NCBI GenBank assembly: GCA_964410945.1
Contig: CAYPJE010000029.1
Span: forward strand, 1-39,032
DNA from: CAYPJE01 sp964410945
GTDB lineage: Bacteria > Fidelibacterota > Marinisomatia > Marinisomatales > TCS56
DNA length: 39,032 nt
Reading direction: 5' to 3'
Shown here piece after piece: positions 1 to 7,842 of this stretch (the stretch's first letter is position 1; each line of letters begins with the position of its first letter). A program made the position numbers and the translations under genes. A model generated the notes under the pieces. That model made no database searches. It had not been told where the DNA came from and worked only from the letters and a program-made list of their open reading frames with translations.

Positions 1-16
1 AGAATTGACAATTAAA

Positions 17-414
<398 letters not shown>

Positions 415-429
415 CGTTAATATTGGCGG

Positions 430-684
430 TTAAACAAGTTGTTTGAAATTGTGGTCGTGCTAGATGGGGAGGTAGCGGTGCCCTGTAACCTGCAATCCGC
501 TATAGCAGGATTTAATTCCAATGTGCGGCCGGTGCTGTATTCGGCCAAGCAGATAAGTGATGTTGAAGCTTCAATCCGCCACGATGATTTTTCGCCGAAC
601 CCCGTCAGGCCTGGAAGGGAGCAGCGGTAAGTGAATAAATTGTTTGGTGACGGTTTCCTGGAGTGGAGTTAACTGTCTGTTTGT
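430..684 (+). ncRNA. ffs: signal recognition particle RNA, large bacterial type
   Basis: RNA scaffold of the signal recognition particle, which targets nascent membrane and secreted proteins. The Ffh-binding hairpin is clear at 601-628: GTCAGG and GCAGC flank a GGAA tetraloop. An Alu-like 5' domain is also present, with GGGGAGGTAGCGGTGCCCTG at 466-485, followed by AACCTGCAATCCGCTATAGC. This makes it the long form (Bacillus scRNA-like) rather than the short 4.5S form of E. coli. The exact ends are uncertain by 10-20 bases; the 3' limit follows similarity of the segment around 645-683 to the 3' part of long SRP RNAs. The order SRP RNA, dnaX, ebfC, recR is the same as in Bacillus subtilis. A 63-codon open frame inside it is not a gene. 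Confidence 0.9.
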
Positions 685-738
685 ACGGATATCCAGGCCG
701 GTCAATCAGCGGTGCACGACCGCATAATTAGAGATCAT

Positions 739-2403
739 ATGGCATACCAGGTTCTAGCTTTAAAATGGCGACCAAAATCATTTTCTGATGTAGTCGGACA
801 AGCCCATGTTACCCAGACCCTGCTCAATGCTTTCAGCAAAGACCGGATAGCTCAGGCTTACCTGTTTACCGGTCCACGCGGGGTTGGGAAGACTACTGCT
901 GCCCGAATCCTGGCGGCGGGCCTGAATTGCCAGAATGATTCTACCGGAACGCCCTGCGATACCTGCAATAATTGCCTGGAAATCGCCAACAGCCGCAATA
1001 TGGATGTGCTGGAGATCGACGGCGCTTCCAACCGTGGGATTGAAGAAATTCGCAACCTGCGTGAGTTGATCAAATATGCACCGATTAATTCCAAGTACAA
1101 AATCTTCATCATTGATGAAGTACATATGCTCACCGGGCCGGCTTTTAATGCTTTACTGAAGACCCTGGAAGAGCCTCCCGCCCATGGCAAATTTATTCTG
1201 GCGACCACCGATATACACAAGGTACCGCCAACGATCATCTCCCGTTGCCAGCGTTATGATTTCAACCGGATAACCGTTGCCGATATCAGTGACCGGCTAA
1301 AGGAAATATTAGCAGCCGAAAAGATTGAATGCGATGCAGAATCGATTCAGGCCGTAGCCCGCAAAGCCGATGGCAGCATGCGCGACGGATTGAGCTATCT
1401 GGATCAGCTGATCGCCTACTGCGGTGACGCAATCAACTACGAAGATGCCATAAAGGTTTTGGGAATTATTCCCCATGATCTCCATTTCAATCTATTGGCG
1501 GCGATTCTGTCAAAGAGTTCGGCTGATGCAATTCGGATTATCAGCGAGATCCAGTCGTCTGGTGTTCCGGTAGTCGATTTCCTGAGTGGCTTTAACCGTC
1601 ATCTCCGCAATATGCTGTATGCCAGCATTCCCAATGGTATTGACAGCGTTGAGCTCGGTTCTGATTTAAAGGAACGATATCTGGCCGAAGCCTCCCGCTA
1701 TGATCACCGCGATTTATTGCGGATCGCAAATATTCTGCTGGATCTGGGTAAGACAGTCAGGCAGGCTGACCAGCCCTATATGATTCTGGAAATCGCCGTT
1801 CTGAAATTACTGGAAATGGATTCATCAATATCCATCGATCAAGTATTAAGCGGTATTCCGGCTGGACCTCCGGGAGTGAGCAGACCAGTTAAAATTACTG
1901 ATCCGCCAAAACCGGTTCCAGCGGTCAGCAAACCGGCACCTGAACCCCACCCGGAAGTTGTGGTTCCCACACGCCCGGAACCGGTCGAGGTACCAAAACC
2001 GGAGAAGATTCCCGAGCCAACGCCTGTGTCGGTTAATCTTGATCTATCGGCATTACAGTCAAAATGGAATTTGATAGTCGCCGACATGCTGAAAGCCAGC
2101 GCATCAATTGGGAATTTGCTGGAACAAAGTCAGGTGCAGAAAGTTGATGGTAATCGACTGACAATAGGTGTAACCGGTGCCTCAAAATTTAATCTATCAA
2201 GGATAGAGAAGAAAAAAGAGCAGCTTGAAGCAATCATTGAAAAATTTTTTAATACCAGTGTCCGTACGCAGTATATCAGCATCGATGAACCTGTACCTGT
2301 GAAGATGGAAATGACACCGGAATTAACTGATGAACCGGAAAATCAGGGGGAAGCGGTGGTTGACCGCCTGATCGAATTATTTGACGGTGAACAATTACGA
2401 TAG
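739..2403 (+). CDS. dnaX: DNA polymerase III subunit gamma/tau
   Basis: Clamp-loader ATPase of the replicative polymerase, which loads the beta clamp onto primed DNA. The 554 residues start with an AAA+ module: Walker A GPRGVGKT (45-52), four zinc-binding cysteines at 64, 73, 76 and 79, Walker B with DEVHML, the LEEPP motif, and the SRC arginine-finger motif. A clamp-loader helical domain follows, then a proline/valine/glutamate-rich linker (about 370-435) and a C-terminal domain that binds other subunits. I chose ATG 739 over GTG 712 because the protein then starts MAYQVLALKWRP like its family and the cysteines take the same numbers as in E. coli DnaX. It lies just after SRP RNA and leads directly into ebfC. 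No sign of a tau/gamma frameshift site was found by eye. Confidence 0.96.
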   Translation: MAYQVLALKWRPKSFSDVVGQAHVTQTLLNAFSKDRIAQAYLFTGPRGVGKTTAARILAAGLNCQNDSTGTPCDTCNNCLEIANSRNMDVLEIDGASNRGIEEIRNLRELIKYAPINSKYKIFIIDEVHMLTGPAFNALLKTLEEPPAHGKFILATTDIHKVPPTIISRCQRYDFNRITVADISDRLKEILAAEKIECDAESIQAVARKADGSMRDGLSYLDQLIAYCGDAINYEDAIKVLGIIPHDLHFNLLAAILSKSSADAIRIISEIQSSGVPVVDFLSGFNRHLRNMLYASIPNGIDSVELGSDLKERYLAEASRYDHRDLLRIANILLDLGKTVRQADQPYMILEIAVLKLLEMDSSISIDQVLSGIPAGPPGVSRPVKITDPPKPVPAVSKPAPEPHPEVVVPTRPEPVEVPKPEKIPEPTPVSVNLDLSALQSKWNLIVADMLKASASIGNLLEQSQVQKVDGNRLTIGVTGASKFNLSRIEKKKEQLEAIIEKFFNTSVRTQYISIDEPVPVKMEMTPELTDEPENQGEAVVDRLIELFDGEQLR

Positions 2404-2411
2404 GAGTATAA

Positions 2412-2738
2412 ATGTTCAATAAAGGAAATATGTCCAGCATTTTAAAACAGGCTCAGGAAGTACAGAAGAAAATAGAGACTGTTCAAAATGAGCTGGAAGA
2501 TTTGACAATCGAAGCGGAAGCCGGTGGTGGGCTGGTTAAGGTTGCAGTCAACGGCAAGCAGGAATTGCTGGAATTGAAAATTCAACCGGAAGCAGTTGAA
2601 GAAGATATTGAAATGCTGGAAGATTTGATCATTTCAGCGGTGAATATGGGCTTGCGTAAATCGTTGGATGAATCACAGAATCGAATGAATATGGCTACCG
2701 GCAATATGCTGGGTGGAATGAAAATACCGGGAATGTAA
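2412..2738 (+). CDS. ebfC: YbaB/EbfC family nucleoid-associated protein
   Basis: Small DNA-binding protein of the YbaB/EbfC family, 108 residues, the usual family length. It has an N-terminal charged helix that looks coiled-coil (about residues 8-35), a short beta segment with GGGLVKVAVNGKQELLELKI, then a helix and the methionine/glycine-rich tail NMLGGMKIPGM typical of the family. Members form tweezer-like dimers on DNA; their cellular role is not settled. The ribosome-binding site is AGGAG, six bases before ATG 2412. The stop codon touches the recR start, the usual dnaX-ebfC-recR arrangement, which suggests translational coupling. Confidence 0.93.
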   Translation: MFNKGNMSSILKQAQEVQKKIETVQNELEDLTIEAEAGGGLVKVAVNGKQELLELKIQPEAVEEDIEMLEDLIISAVNMGLRKSLDESQNRMNMATGNMLGGMKIPGM

Positions 2739-3332
2739 ATGGGTTTTATTCCGGAGAGTGTTAATCATCTGATTGATGAGTTTGCCCGTTTCCCGGGCAT
2801 CGGCCGTAAGACGGCCCGCAGGATGGCTTTTCACCTGCTCAAATCCAGTGATGAGACAGCTGCCCGTTTAGCAAAGGCCGCTCTGGAAATGAAAACCAAA
2901 ATTGTTTTTTGCAGTGTCTGTGGCGGGATTTCCGAAAGTGATACCTGTGATATCTGTACCGATCCCAAACGAAACCCTGATCTGGTGTGTATCGTTGAGG
3001 AACCAGCCGATATCTATGCTTTCGAACGGACAAACAGTTTTTATGGCGTCTACCATGTTCTGGGCGGTGTATTATCACCCCTGGATGGTATCGGTCCTGA
3101 TGATCTGAATATTGACAATCTCCTGGGACGGATATCTGAAAATACCGAAGTGATAGTGGCCACCAATCCCAGCGTGGAAGGAGAAACTACCGCTCTTTAT
3201 CTGGCAAAATTGCTAAATTCCCGCGGCGTTCAGGTGACCAGATTGGCACGGGGACTACCCGTTGGAAGCGATTTGGAGTACACCGATGACGCCACGCTTA
3301 TTCGAGCTATCGAAGGAAGAACAACGTTATGA
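2739..3332 (+). CDS. recR: recombination mediator protein RecR
   Basis: Part of the RecFOR pathway that helps load RecA onto single-stranded gaps. The protein has 197 residues, normal for RecR. The helix-hairpin-helix FPGIGRKTARRMAFHLL sits at about 18-34, the zinc finger uses Cys58, Cys61, Cys70 and Cys73, and a Toprim domain follows (VCIVEEPADIYAFE, then the conserved YHVLGGVLSPLDGIGP and NPSVEGETTALYL). The C-terminus has TRLARGLPVGSDLEYTDDATL, a strongly conserved RecR signature. The start codon directly abuts the ebfC stop, and the stop overlaps the pgsA start as ATGA, so the genes are almost certainly cotranscribed. Confidence 0.96.
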   Translation: MGFIPESVNHLIDEFARFPGIGRKTARRMAFHLLKSSDETAARLAKAALEMKTKIVFCSVCGGISESDTCDICTDPKRNPDLVCIVEEPADIYAFERTNSFYGVYHVLGGVLSPLDGIGPDDLNIDNLLGRISENTEVIVATNPSVEGETTALYLAKLLNSRGVQVTRLARGLPVGSDLEYTDDATLIRAIEGRTTL

Positions 3333-3919
3333 TCATGACCTTACCAAATATTCTGACGATCCTCAGGATTCTGATGACGCCTGTGTTTATTGTCTGTCTG
3401 TTTTATGATCATCCCTGGGCCAAAACCTGGGCATTGATTATCTTTATAGTTGCTTCCATTACCGATGCATATGACGGTTACCTGGCGCGTAAAAATAATC
3501 AGGTAACAAATGCCGGCCGGTTCCTGGATCCTCTGGCGGATAAAATCCTGGTCAGTTCGGCCTTTATCTCCTTTGCCTGGATGGGGCTGATCGAATACTG
3601 GATGGTAGCATTAATCATATTTCGTGATCTGTTTGTCACTGGCTTACGGATTGTGATGTCCCATAAAGGTTTTGTCATGATCACGAGTAAAATAGCCAAA
3701 GCCAAGACCGGTACCCAGATCGGAATTATCATTTTCATCCTTCTGTTTCTCGGCTTGAGAGCTTTGAACATTGAACCAATAAGGTTTATTATTCAATGGA
3801 TTGTGCAATATCACTTCATCTATTATTTAACCCTGGTTGCGACTTTGTTTACGGTTATAACCGGTATCACATATATCAAGACTAACCGTCGGGTTATCGG
3901 TGAATTTTTTTCATCCTAA
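3329..3919 (+). CDS. pgsA: CDP-diacylglycerol-glycerol-3-phosphate 3-phosphatidyltransferase
   Basis: Inner-membrane enzyme that joins CDP-diacylglycerol and glycerol 3-phosphate to make phosphatidylglycerophosphate, the first committed step to phosphatidylglycerol. All eight residues of the CDP-alcohol phosphotransferase motif are visible: Asp46, Asp49, Gly50, Ala53, Arg54, Gly63, Asp67 and Asp71. Several hydrophobic segments fit the expected six membrane helices. The length of 196 residues is normal. ATG 3329 overlaps the recR stop; ATG 3335 is a possible alternative. The next gene encodes the phosphatase that acts on its product. Confidence 0.95.
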   Translation: MIMTLPNILTILRILMTPVFIVCLFYDHPWAKTWALIIFIVASITDAYDGYLARKNNQVTNAGRFLDPLADKILVSSAFISFAWMGLIEYWMVALIIFRDLFVTGLRIVMSHKGFVMITSKIAKAKTGTQIGIIIFILLFLGLRALNIEPIRFIIQWIVQYHFIYYLTLVATLFTVITGITYIKTNRRVIGEFFSS

Positions 3920-3922
3920 CGA

Positions 3923-4381
3923 GTGAGAAAAACAACATTATTTGATTGGATTGCCACAGTTGGCAAGATCGGGCGGATTCCCGGCGCGCCTGGTACCTGG
4001 GGTAGTATTTTTGCAGTAATTGTCTGGTATTGGTTCCTGTCGACACTAAATGGGCCTGTATTCCTGGCAATAATAATTGCTGTCACCGGATTGGGTATTT
4101 ATGTTTCCTCAGTGCTCGAAAAGGAACTGGGACAGAATGATCCGGGATTTATCATTATCGATGAAGTCGCTGGCCAGTGGATAGCGCTGTTTGCCCTTCC
4201 GGCCGTACCGATCATTACATTGATTGCATTTGTATTATTTCGAATATTTGATATTCTTAAGCCCTGGCCGATCGGTAAAGCCCAGGATTTGCCCGGCGGC
4301 TGGGGAGTAATGGCGGATGACGTTCTGGCCGGTATACTGGCCTGCGGAATAACCCATCTGATAAATCTTTATCTGTTATGA
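3923..4381 (+). CDS. pgpA: phosphatidylglycerophosphatase A
   Basis: Predicted membrane enzyme that removes the phosphate from phosphatidylglycerophosphate, giving phosphatidylglycerol. The 152 residues show the PgpA family pattern: IGRIPGAPGTWGS near residues 17-28, a hydrophobic segment, then DEVAGQW with acidic metal-binding residues near 74-80, and a late conserved FRIFDILKPWPI ... GGWGVMADDVLAG block. The start is GTG 3923, three bases after the pgsA stop. Two consecutive steps of phosphatidylglycerol synthesis therefore sit side by side. The stop overlaps the cinA start as ATGA. Confidence 0.93.
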   Translation: MRKTTLFDWIATVGKIGRIPGAPGTWGSIFAVIVWYWFLSTLNGPVFLAIIIAVTGLGIYVSSVLEKELGQNDPGFIIIDEVAGQWIALFALPAVPIITLIAFVLFRIFDILKPWPIGKAQDLPGGWGVMADDVLAGILACGITHLINLYLL

Positions 4382-5592
4382 ACACTGGGATAATTACAAT
4401 CGGCAACGAGTTGCTGACTGGTTTCATCGATGATACCAATGCCGCCTGGCTGGGCCGGCAACTGACCGATATCGGTCGTCAACCGGTCTGGCATCAGACG
4501 ATTGGAGATGATGCCGATGGAATAATTCAGGCCCTTGATTCGGTCCCTGATTCACTTTCTGAGATAATCATTACCGGTGGACTTGGACCTACCCATGATG
4601 ATATTTCCATGAAAACGGTTGCTGCGTATTTTGGACACGATCTGAAATTTGATGAAAACTACTGGGTCGAACTCGAAGACCGTTTTGCCCGCCGTGGATT
4701 CAAGATTTCTGAGAATAACCGTAGTCAGGCCCTGATGCCTGAAGGAGCCCCGGTAATTGAGAATCCCGTGGGGTCAGCCCGCGGTGCCATTTTTTCCAGG
4801 CATAACTGTAGTTTTTATCTGTTACCCGGTGTCCCTGCCGAAATGAAAGCCATGTTCACCGAGACTATCCTGCCGCGGATCAATATGAAACAGGGCAATG
4901 GTTATCAGTGTATTTTACGAACCACCGGGAATATTGAATCATTTCTGGCGGAAAAACTGGACGATCTGCCGCAACAATATCCAGCAGTGACCCTGGCGTA
5001 TTTACCACGCCTGGGTGGTGTTGATCTGCGCTTGATCAGTGCCGATAAAACCGCCCTGGATATGATGAAGGATGAAATTCTGATTCGTATCGGTAATGTT
5101 TTCTATGGCTATGACGAGATTGAACTGGAGGAAGTAGTTGGCCGGCTGTTGACCGATTCGGGGCAGACGATAGCTACGGCCGAATCCTGTACCGGTGGAC
5201 TGGTCAGCCACCGCCTGACCCAGGTTGCCGGCAGTTCACATTATCTGATAGGCGGCATTGTCGCTTACAGCAACGAAGTAAAAACCAGCTCCCTGAATGT
5301 TCCGGACGATATACTGGAGCGGCACGGGGCCGTTAGTCCGGAGACAGCTATCGCCATGGCTGATGGAGTCCGTAGGAAATTAGGTTCTGATATTGGAATC
5401 AGTACCACCGGTATTGCCGGACCGGGCGGTGGAACAGACGAAAAACCGGTTGGACTGGTGTATATAGGATTCTCCAGTAAAGAAAAATCCATTGCACAAA
5501 AATTTCATTTTATTTACGACCGTAAGATTAATAAACGTCACAGTAGCCAAGTAGCCCTGAATATTGTTAGACTCGAGCTCGAAAATGCCTGA
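4378..5592 (+). CDS. cinA: CinA family protein: molybdopterin-binding-like domain plus nicotinamide-nucleotide amidase
   Basis: Two-domain protein of 404 residues, the standard CinA length. The N-terminal MoCF/COG1058 domain has GNELLTGFIDDTNAAWL and ITGGLGPTHDD, features linked to a pyrophosphatase activity in characterised CinA proteins. The C-terminal PncC-like domain has ATAESCTGGLVSHRLT, the IGGIVAYSNEVK block and GISTTGIAGPGGGTDEKPVG; in the family this part deamidates NMN to recycle NAD. CinA is often encoded next to recA, as here (cinA, thpR, recA). Its start overlaps pgpA and its end overlaps thpR. Confidence 0.95.
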   Translation: MNTGIITIGNELLTGFIDDTNAAWLGRQLTDIGRQPVWHQTIGDDADGIIQALDSVPDSLSEIIITGGLGPTHDDISMKTVAAYFGHDLKFDENYWVELEDRFARRGFKISENNRSQALMPEGAPVIENPVGSARGAIFSRHNCSFYLLPGVPAEMKAMFTETILPRINMKQGNGYQCILRTTGNIESFLAEKLDDLPQQYPAVTLAYLPRLGGVDLRLISADKTALDMMKDEILIRIGNVFYGYDEIELEEVVGRLLTDSGQTIATAESCTGGLVSHRLTQVAGSSHYLIGGIVAYSNEVKTSSLNVPDDILERHGAVSPETAIAMADGVRRKLGSDIGISTTGIAGPGGGTDEKPVGLVYIGFSSKEKSIAQKFHFIYDRKINKRHSSQVALNIVRLELENA

Positions 5593-6166
5593 AAGACTAT
5601 TAAGAACATTTATCGCATTGTCCGTTCCCAAGCAGGTGGCGACCGTTCAGGGGATGCTGCAGACCACCCTGGAAGCCAAACGTAAAGCCGTTCGCTGGGT
5701 GAAACCGAATGCGATCCATCTGACCTTGAAATTCAACGGTACCACGCCACCGGATATAGTGCCGGCGATGAATGATGCCCTGAAGACGGCAGTACAGGGC
5801 ATCGAACCAATCGATCTTAATATCCGGGATACCGGCTGTTTCCCCTCTGTGGATCGTCCCCGGGTATTGTGGCTGGGTATCGGAGGGGAAGTGGAGAAGC
5901 TGAAAAACCTGGCTTCCAGAATCCATGCCGCCATGGCCGAACACGGCTATCCGGATGAAAGTGAGAATTTTCATCCGCACATAACCATGGCGCGCATAAA
6001 ATATCCCCAGCGCCAGACGCCTGAAATCGGTGGCTTCCTGAATGTGGCTTATCAGGCTGTCCCAATGCATTCCGACCGAATTCATCTGATTTCCAGTGAA
6101 TTATTACCAACTGGTCCCATCTATTCCAATCTTGGGACTCATTATTTTTCACCTTCATCCAGTTAA
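5585..6166 (+). CDS. thpR: RNA 2',3'-cyclic phosphodiesterase (2H/LigT family)
   Basis: Member of the 2H phosphoesterase superfamily, 193 residues. The two HxTx catalytic motifs are present: His45-Leu-Thr47 in IHLTLKF and His132-Ile-Thr134 in HPHITMARI. Related bacterial enzymes open 2',3'-cyclic phosphate ends of RNA and can ligate tRNA halves in vitro; the physiological role is not established. I chose ATG 5585, giving MPERLLRTFIAL, because family members start just before the RTFIAL-type strand; an in-frame start at 5564 would only add residues from within cinA. It overlaps cinA by 8 bases. Placement between cinA and recA is common in bacteria. Confidence 0.9.
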   Translation: MPERLLRTFIALSVPKQVATVQGMLQTTLEAKRKAVRWVKPNAIHLTLKFNGTTPPDIVPAMNDALKTAVQGIEPIDLNIRDTGCFPSVDRPRVLWLGIGGEVEKLKNLASRIHAAMAEHGYPDESENFHPHITMARIKYPQRQTPEIGGFLNVAYQAVPMHSDRIHLISSELLPTGPIYSNLGTHYFSPSSS

Positions 6167-6176
6167 GGAGTATATA

Positions 6177-7205
6177 ATGGCATCTAATGATAAAAAGTCC
6201 AAAGCTTTAGAACTGGCTATCAGCCAGGTTGATCGTCAATTTGGGAAAGGTTCGATCATGCGTTTAGGCAGTGATCGTCCCCGCATCATGGAAAATGTGG
6301 TCTCTACCGGTTGCCTGTCCCTCGACATCGCTCTTGGAGTTGGTGGTGTTCCCCGCGGCCGGATCGTTGAGATCTACGGCCCTGAAGCAGGCGGTAAGAC
6401 AACCCTTGCTTTGCATATTGTGGCTGAAGCCCAGAAACTGGGTGGCTACGCGGCCTTTATTGACGCCGAGCATGCCCTGGACCCGGAATACTCCAAGAAG
6501 CTGGGTGTTGATACGGATCAGCTGCTGGTTTCCCAGCCTGATACCGGTGAGCAGGCTCTCGAAATCACTGAAACCCTGGTCCGGAGTGGTGCCCTGGATG
6601 TAATTGTTATCGATTCTGTGGCTGCCCTGGTGCCACGGGCCGAGCTGGAAGGTGACATGGGCGATTCCTTTGTGGGCTTGCAGGCCCGGCTGATGTCGCA
6701 GGCTCTGCGGAAATTGACCGGTACGGTCCATAAATCCAATACCTGTGTAATCTTTATCAACCAGATCAGGGAAAAGATCGGTGTCATGTTTGGTAATCCG
6801 GAAACGACCTCCGGCGGACGGGCTCTGAAATTCTACACTTCGGTTAGGATGGAAATCAGGCGCGTTACGTCTATTCAGGACGGTGGTGATAATGTCGGGA
6901 ATAAAGTGCGGGTTAAAGTTGTGAAAAACAAAGTATCACCGCCTTTTAAACAAACCGAATTCGATATTATGTTTGGATCGGGTATCTCCGTTGAAGGCGA
7001 TATAATCGATCTGGCTGTTAAAGGCGATATTGTGCAGAAAACCGGATCCTGGTATTCATTCGGAGATGAACGGATCGGACAGGGACGGGAAAATGCCAAG
7101 AAATATTTACGGGACAACGCTGACACAATGGAGAAAATCATTTCCCAGGTAAAGTCATTCATGGGAGTCGAAGGTGGAGCCGAAGAAACAGATAGTGAGG
7201 ATTGA
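6177..7205 (+). CDS. recA: recombinase RecA
   Basis: ATP-dependent strand-exchange protein and SOS coprotease. The protein has 342 residues, typical for RecA. Walker A is GPEAGGKT (68-75), with Ala-Gly in place of the common Ser-Ser. Family signatures follow: FIDAEHALDPEYSKKLGVD, VIDSVAALVPRAELEGDMGD, the L1 and L2 DNA-binding loops (LMSQALRKLTG, FINQIREKIGVMFGNPETT-SGGRALKFY) and an acidic C-terminal tail. The start is ATG 6177 with AAGGAG a few bases upstream; the longer in-frame start at 6096 lies inside thpR. No clear LexA-type operator was recognised upstream. The 3' end overlaps recX. Confidence 0.98.
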   Translation: MASNDKKSKALELAISQVDRQFGKGSIMRLGSDRPRIMENVVSTGCLSLDIALGVGGVPRGRIVEIYGPEAGGKTTLALHIVAEAQKLGGYAAFIDAEHALDPEYSKKLGVDTDQLLVSQPDTGEQALEITETLVRSGALDVIVIDSVAALVPRAELEGDMGDSFVGLQARLMSQALRKLTGTVHKSNTCVIFINQIREKIGVMFGNPETTSGGRALKFYTSVRMEIRRVTSIQDGGDNVGNKVRVKVVKNKVSPPFKQTEFDIMFGSGISVEGDIIDLAVKGDIVQKTGSWYSFGDERIGQGRENAKKYLRDNADTMEKIISQVKSFMGVEGGAEETDSED

Positions 7206-7812
7206 AAGTCAGCGTCGGCGTCCTGACCGTAAAACCATATTTTTTGACGATGGAAGCGTCTTCGGGATTCCCGGAGACGTTTTTCTATCGGAGAACCTTC
7301 ATGTTGGCGACGAATTGGATGCTGGCCGGATAAACGACCTGCTGGAAGAGAGTGACCGGCAAAAGCTTTGGGACAGGGCCCTTAACCTGCTGAGTTTTCG
7401 AGCCCGCAGTTGGGGAGAACTGAAGCAACGGTTGGAAGAGAAGGGTTATGCTGCCGCTGAGATTATCCCGATTTTGGATTCATTGACCGAAAAAGGTTAT
7501 CTCAATGACCTGGAATTTGCGCGCCTGTTTGCGAGGGATAAAATCAAATTCAAATATCTTGGTCCCATAGCCCTGCGTTCCGAATTAATGAAGAAGTATG
7601 TAGATCAAAGAATTATAGACCAGGTGATTGATGAAGAATATTCACGGATCGGCTGTGCCGAACTAATAGCTGCCTTGATTAAAAAAAAGAAAGTCATTAC
7701 GGGGCAGAAACTGGAGGAAAAGGCTCGCAAGAGCCTGGTTGATTACCTGGCGCGGAAAGGATATCAATGGAATGATATTCAGACTGAATTACACCGGCAA
7801 GGATTGTTATAA
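7174..7812 (+). CDS. recX: regulatory protein RecX
   Basis: RecX modulates RecA by binding within the RecA filament groove. The 212-residue protein has an N-terminal extension (FFDDGSVFGIPGDVFLSENL) seen in longer RecX proteins, then three-helix repeats beginning at LWDRALNLLSFRARSWGELKQRL, with the family pattern of RPRSxxEL-type motif, GYLNDLEFARLFARDKIKFKYLGP and a final repeat ending RKGYQWNDIQTEL. GTG 7174 overlaps the recA 3' end by 32 bases. GTG 7195 is an equally plausible start and would give 205 residues. The direct recA-recX overlap implies coupled expression. Confidence 0.93.
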   Translation: MEPKKQIVRIESQRRRPDRKTIFFDDGSVFGIPGDVFLSENLHVGDELDAGRINDLLEESDRQKLWDRALNLLSFRARSWGELKQRLEEKGYAAAEIIPILDSLTEKGYLNDLEFARLFARDKIKFKYLGPIALRSELMKKYVDQRIIDQVIDEEYSRIGCAELIAALIKKKKVITGQKLEEKARKSLVDYLARKGYQWNDIQTELHRQGLL

Positions 7813-7842
7813 CAAGAATTAATTTTGAGAACTGGATAGACG

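Noticed and set aside
439..630. 63-codon open frame on the plus strand
   Set aside because: It lies wholly within the SRP RNA, whose conserved Alu-like and Ffh-binding motifs explain the sequence.
712..738. Longer N-terminus for DnaX from GTG 712
   Set aside because: The extra nine residues do not fit the family start, and the zinc-binding cysteines take the E. coli numbering only with ATG 739.
6096..6176. Longer N-terminus for RecA
   Set aside because: The added 27 residues fall inside thpR and have no family counterpart; ATG 6177 has a good ribosome-binding site.
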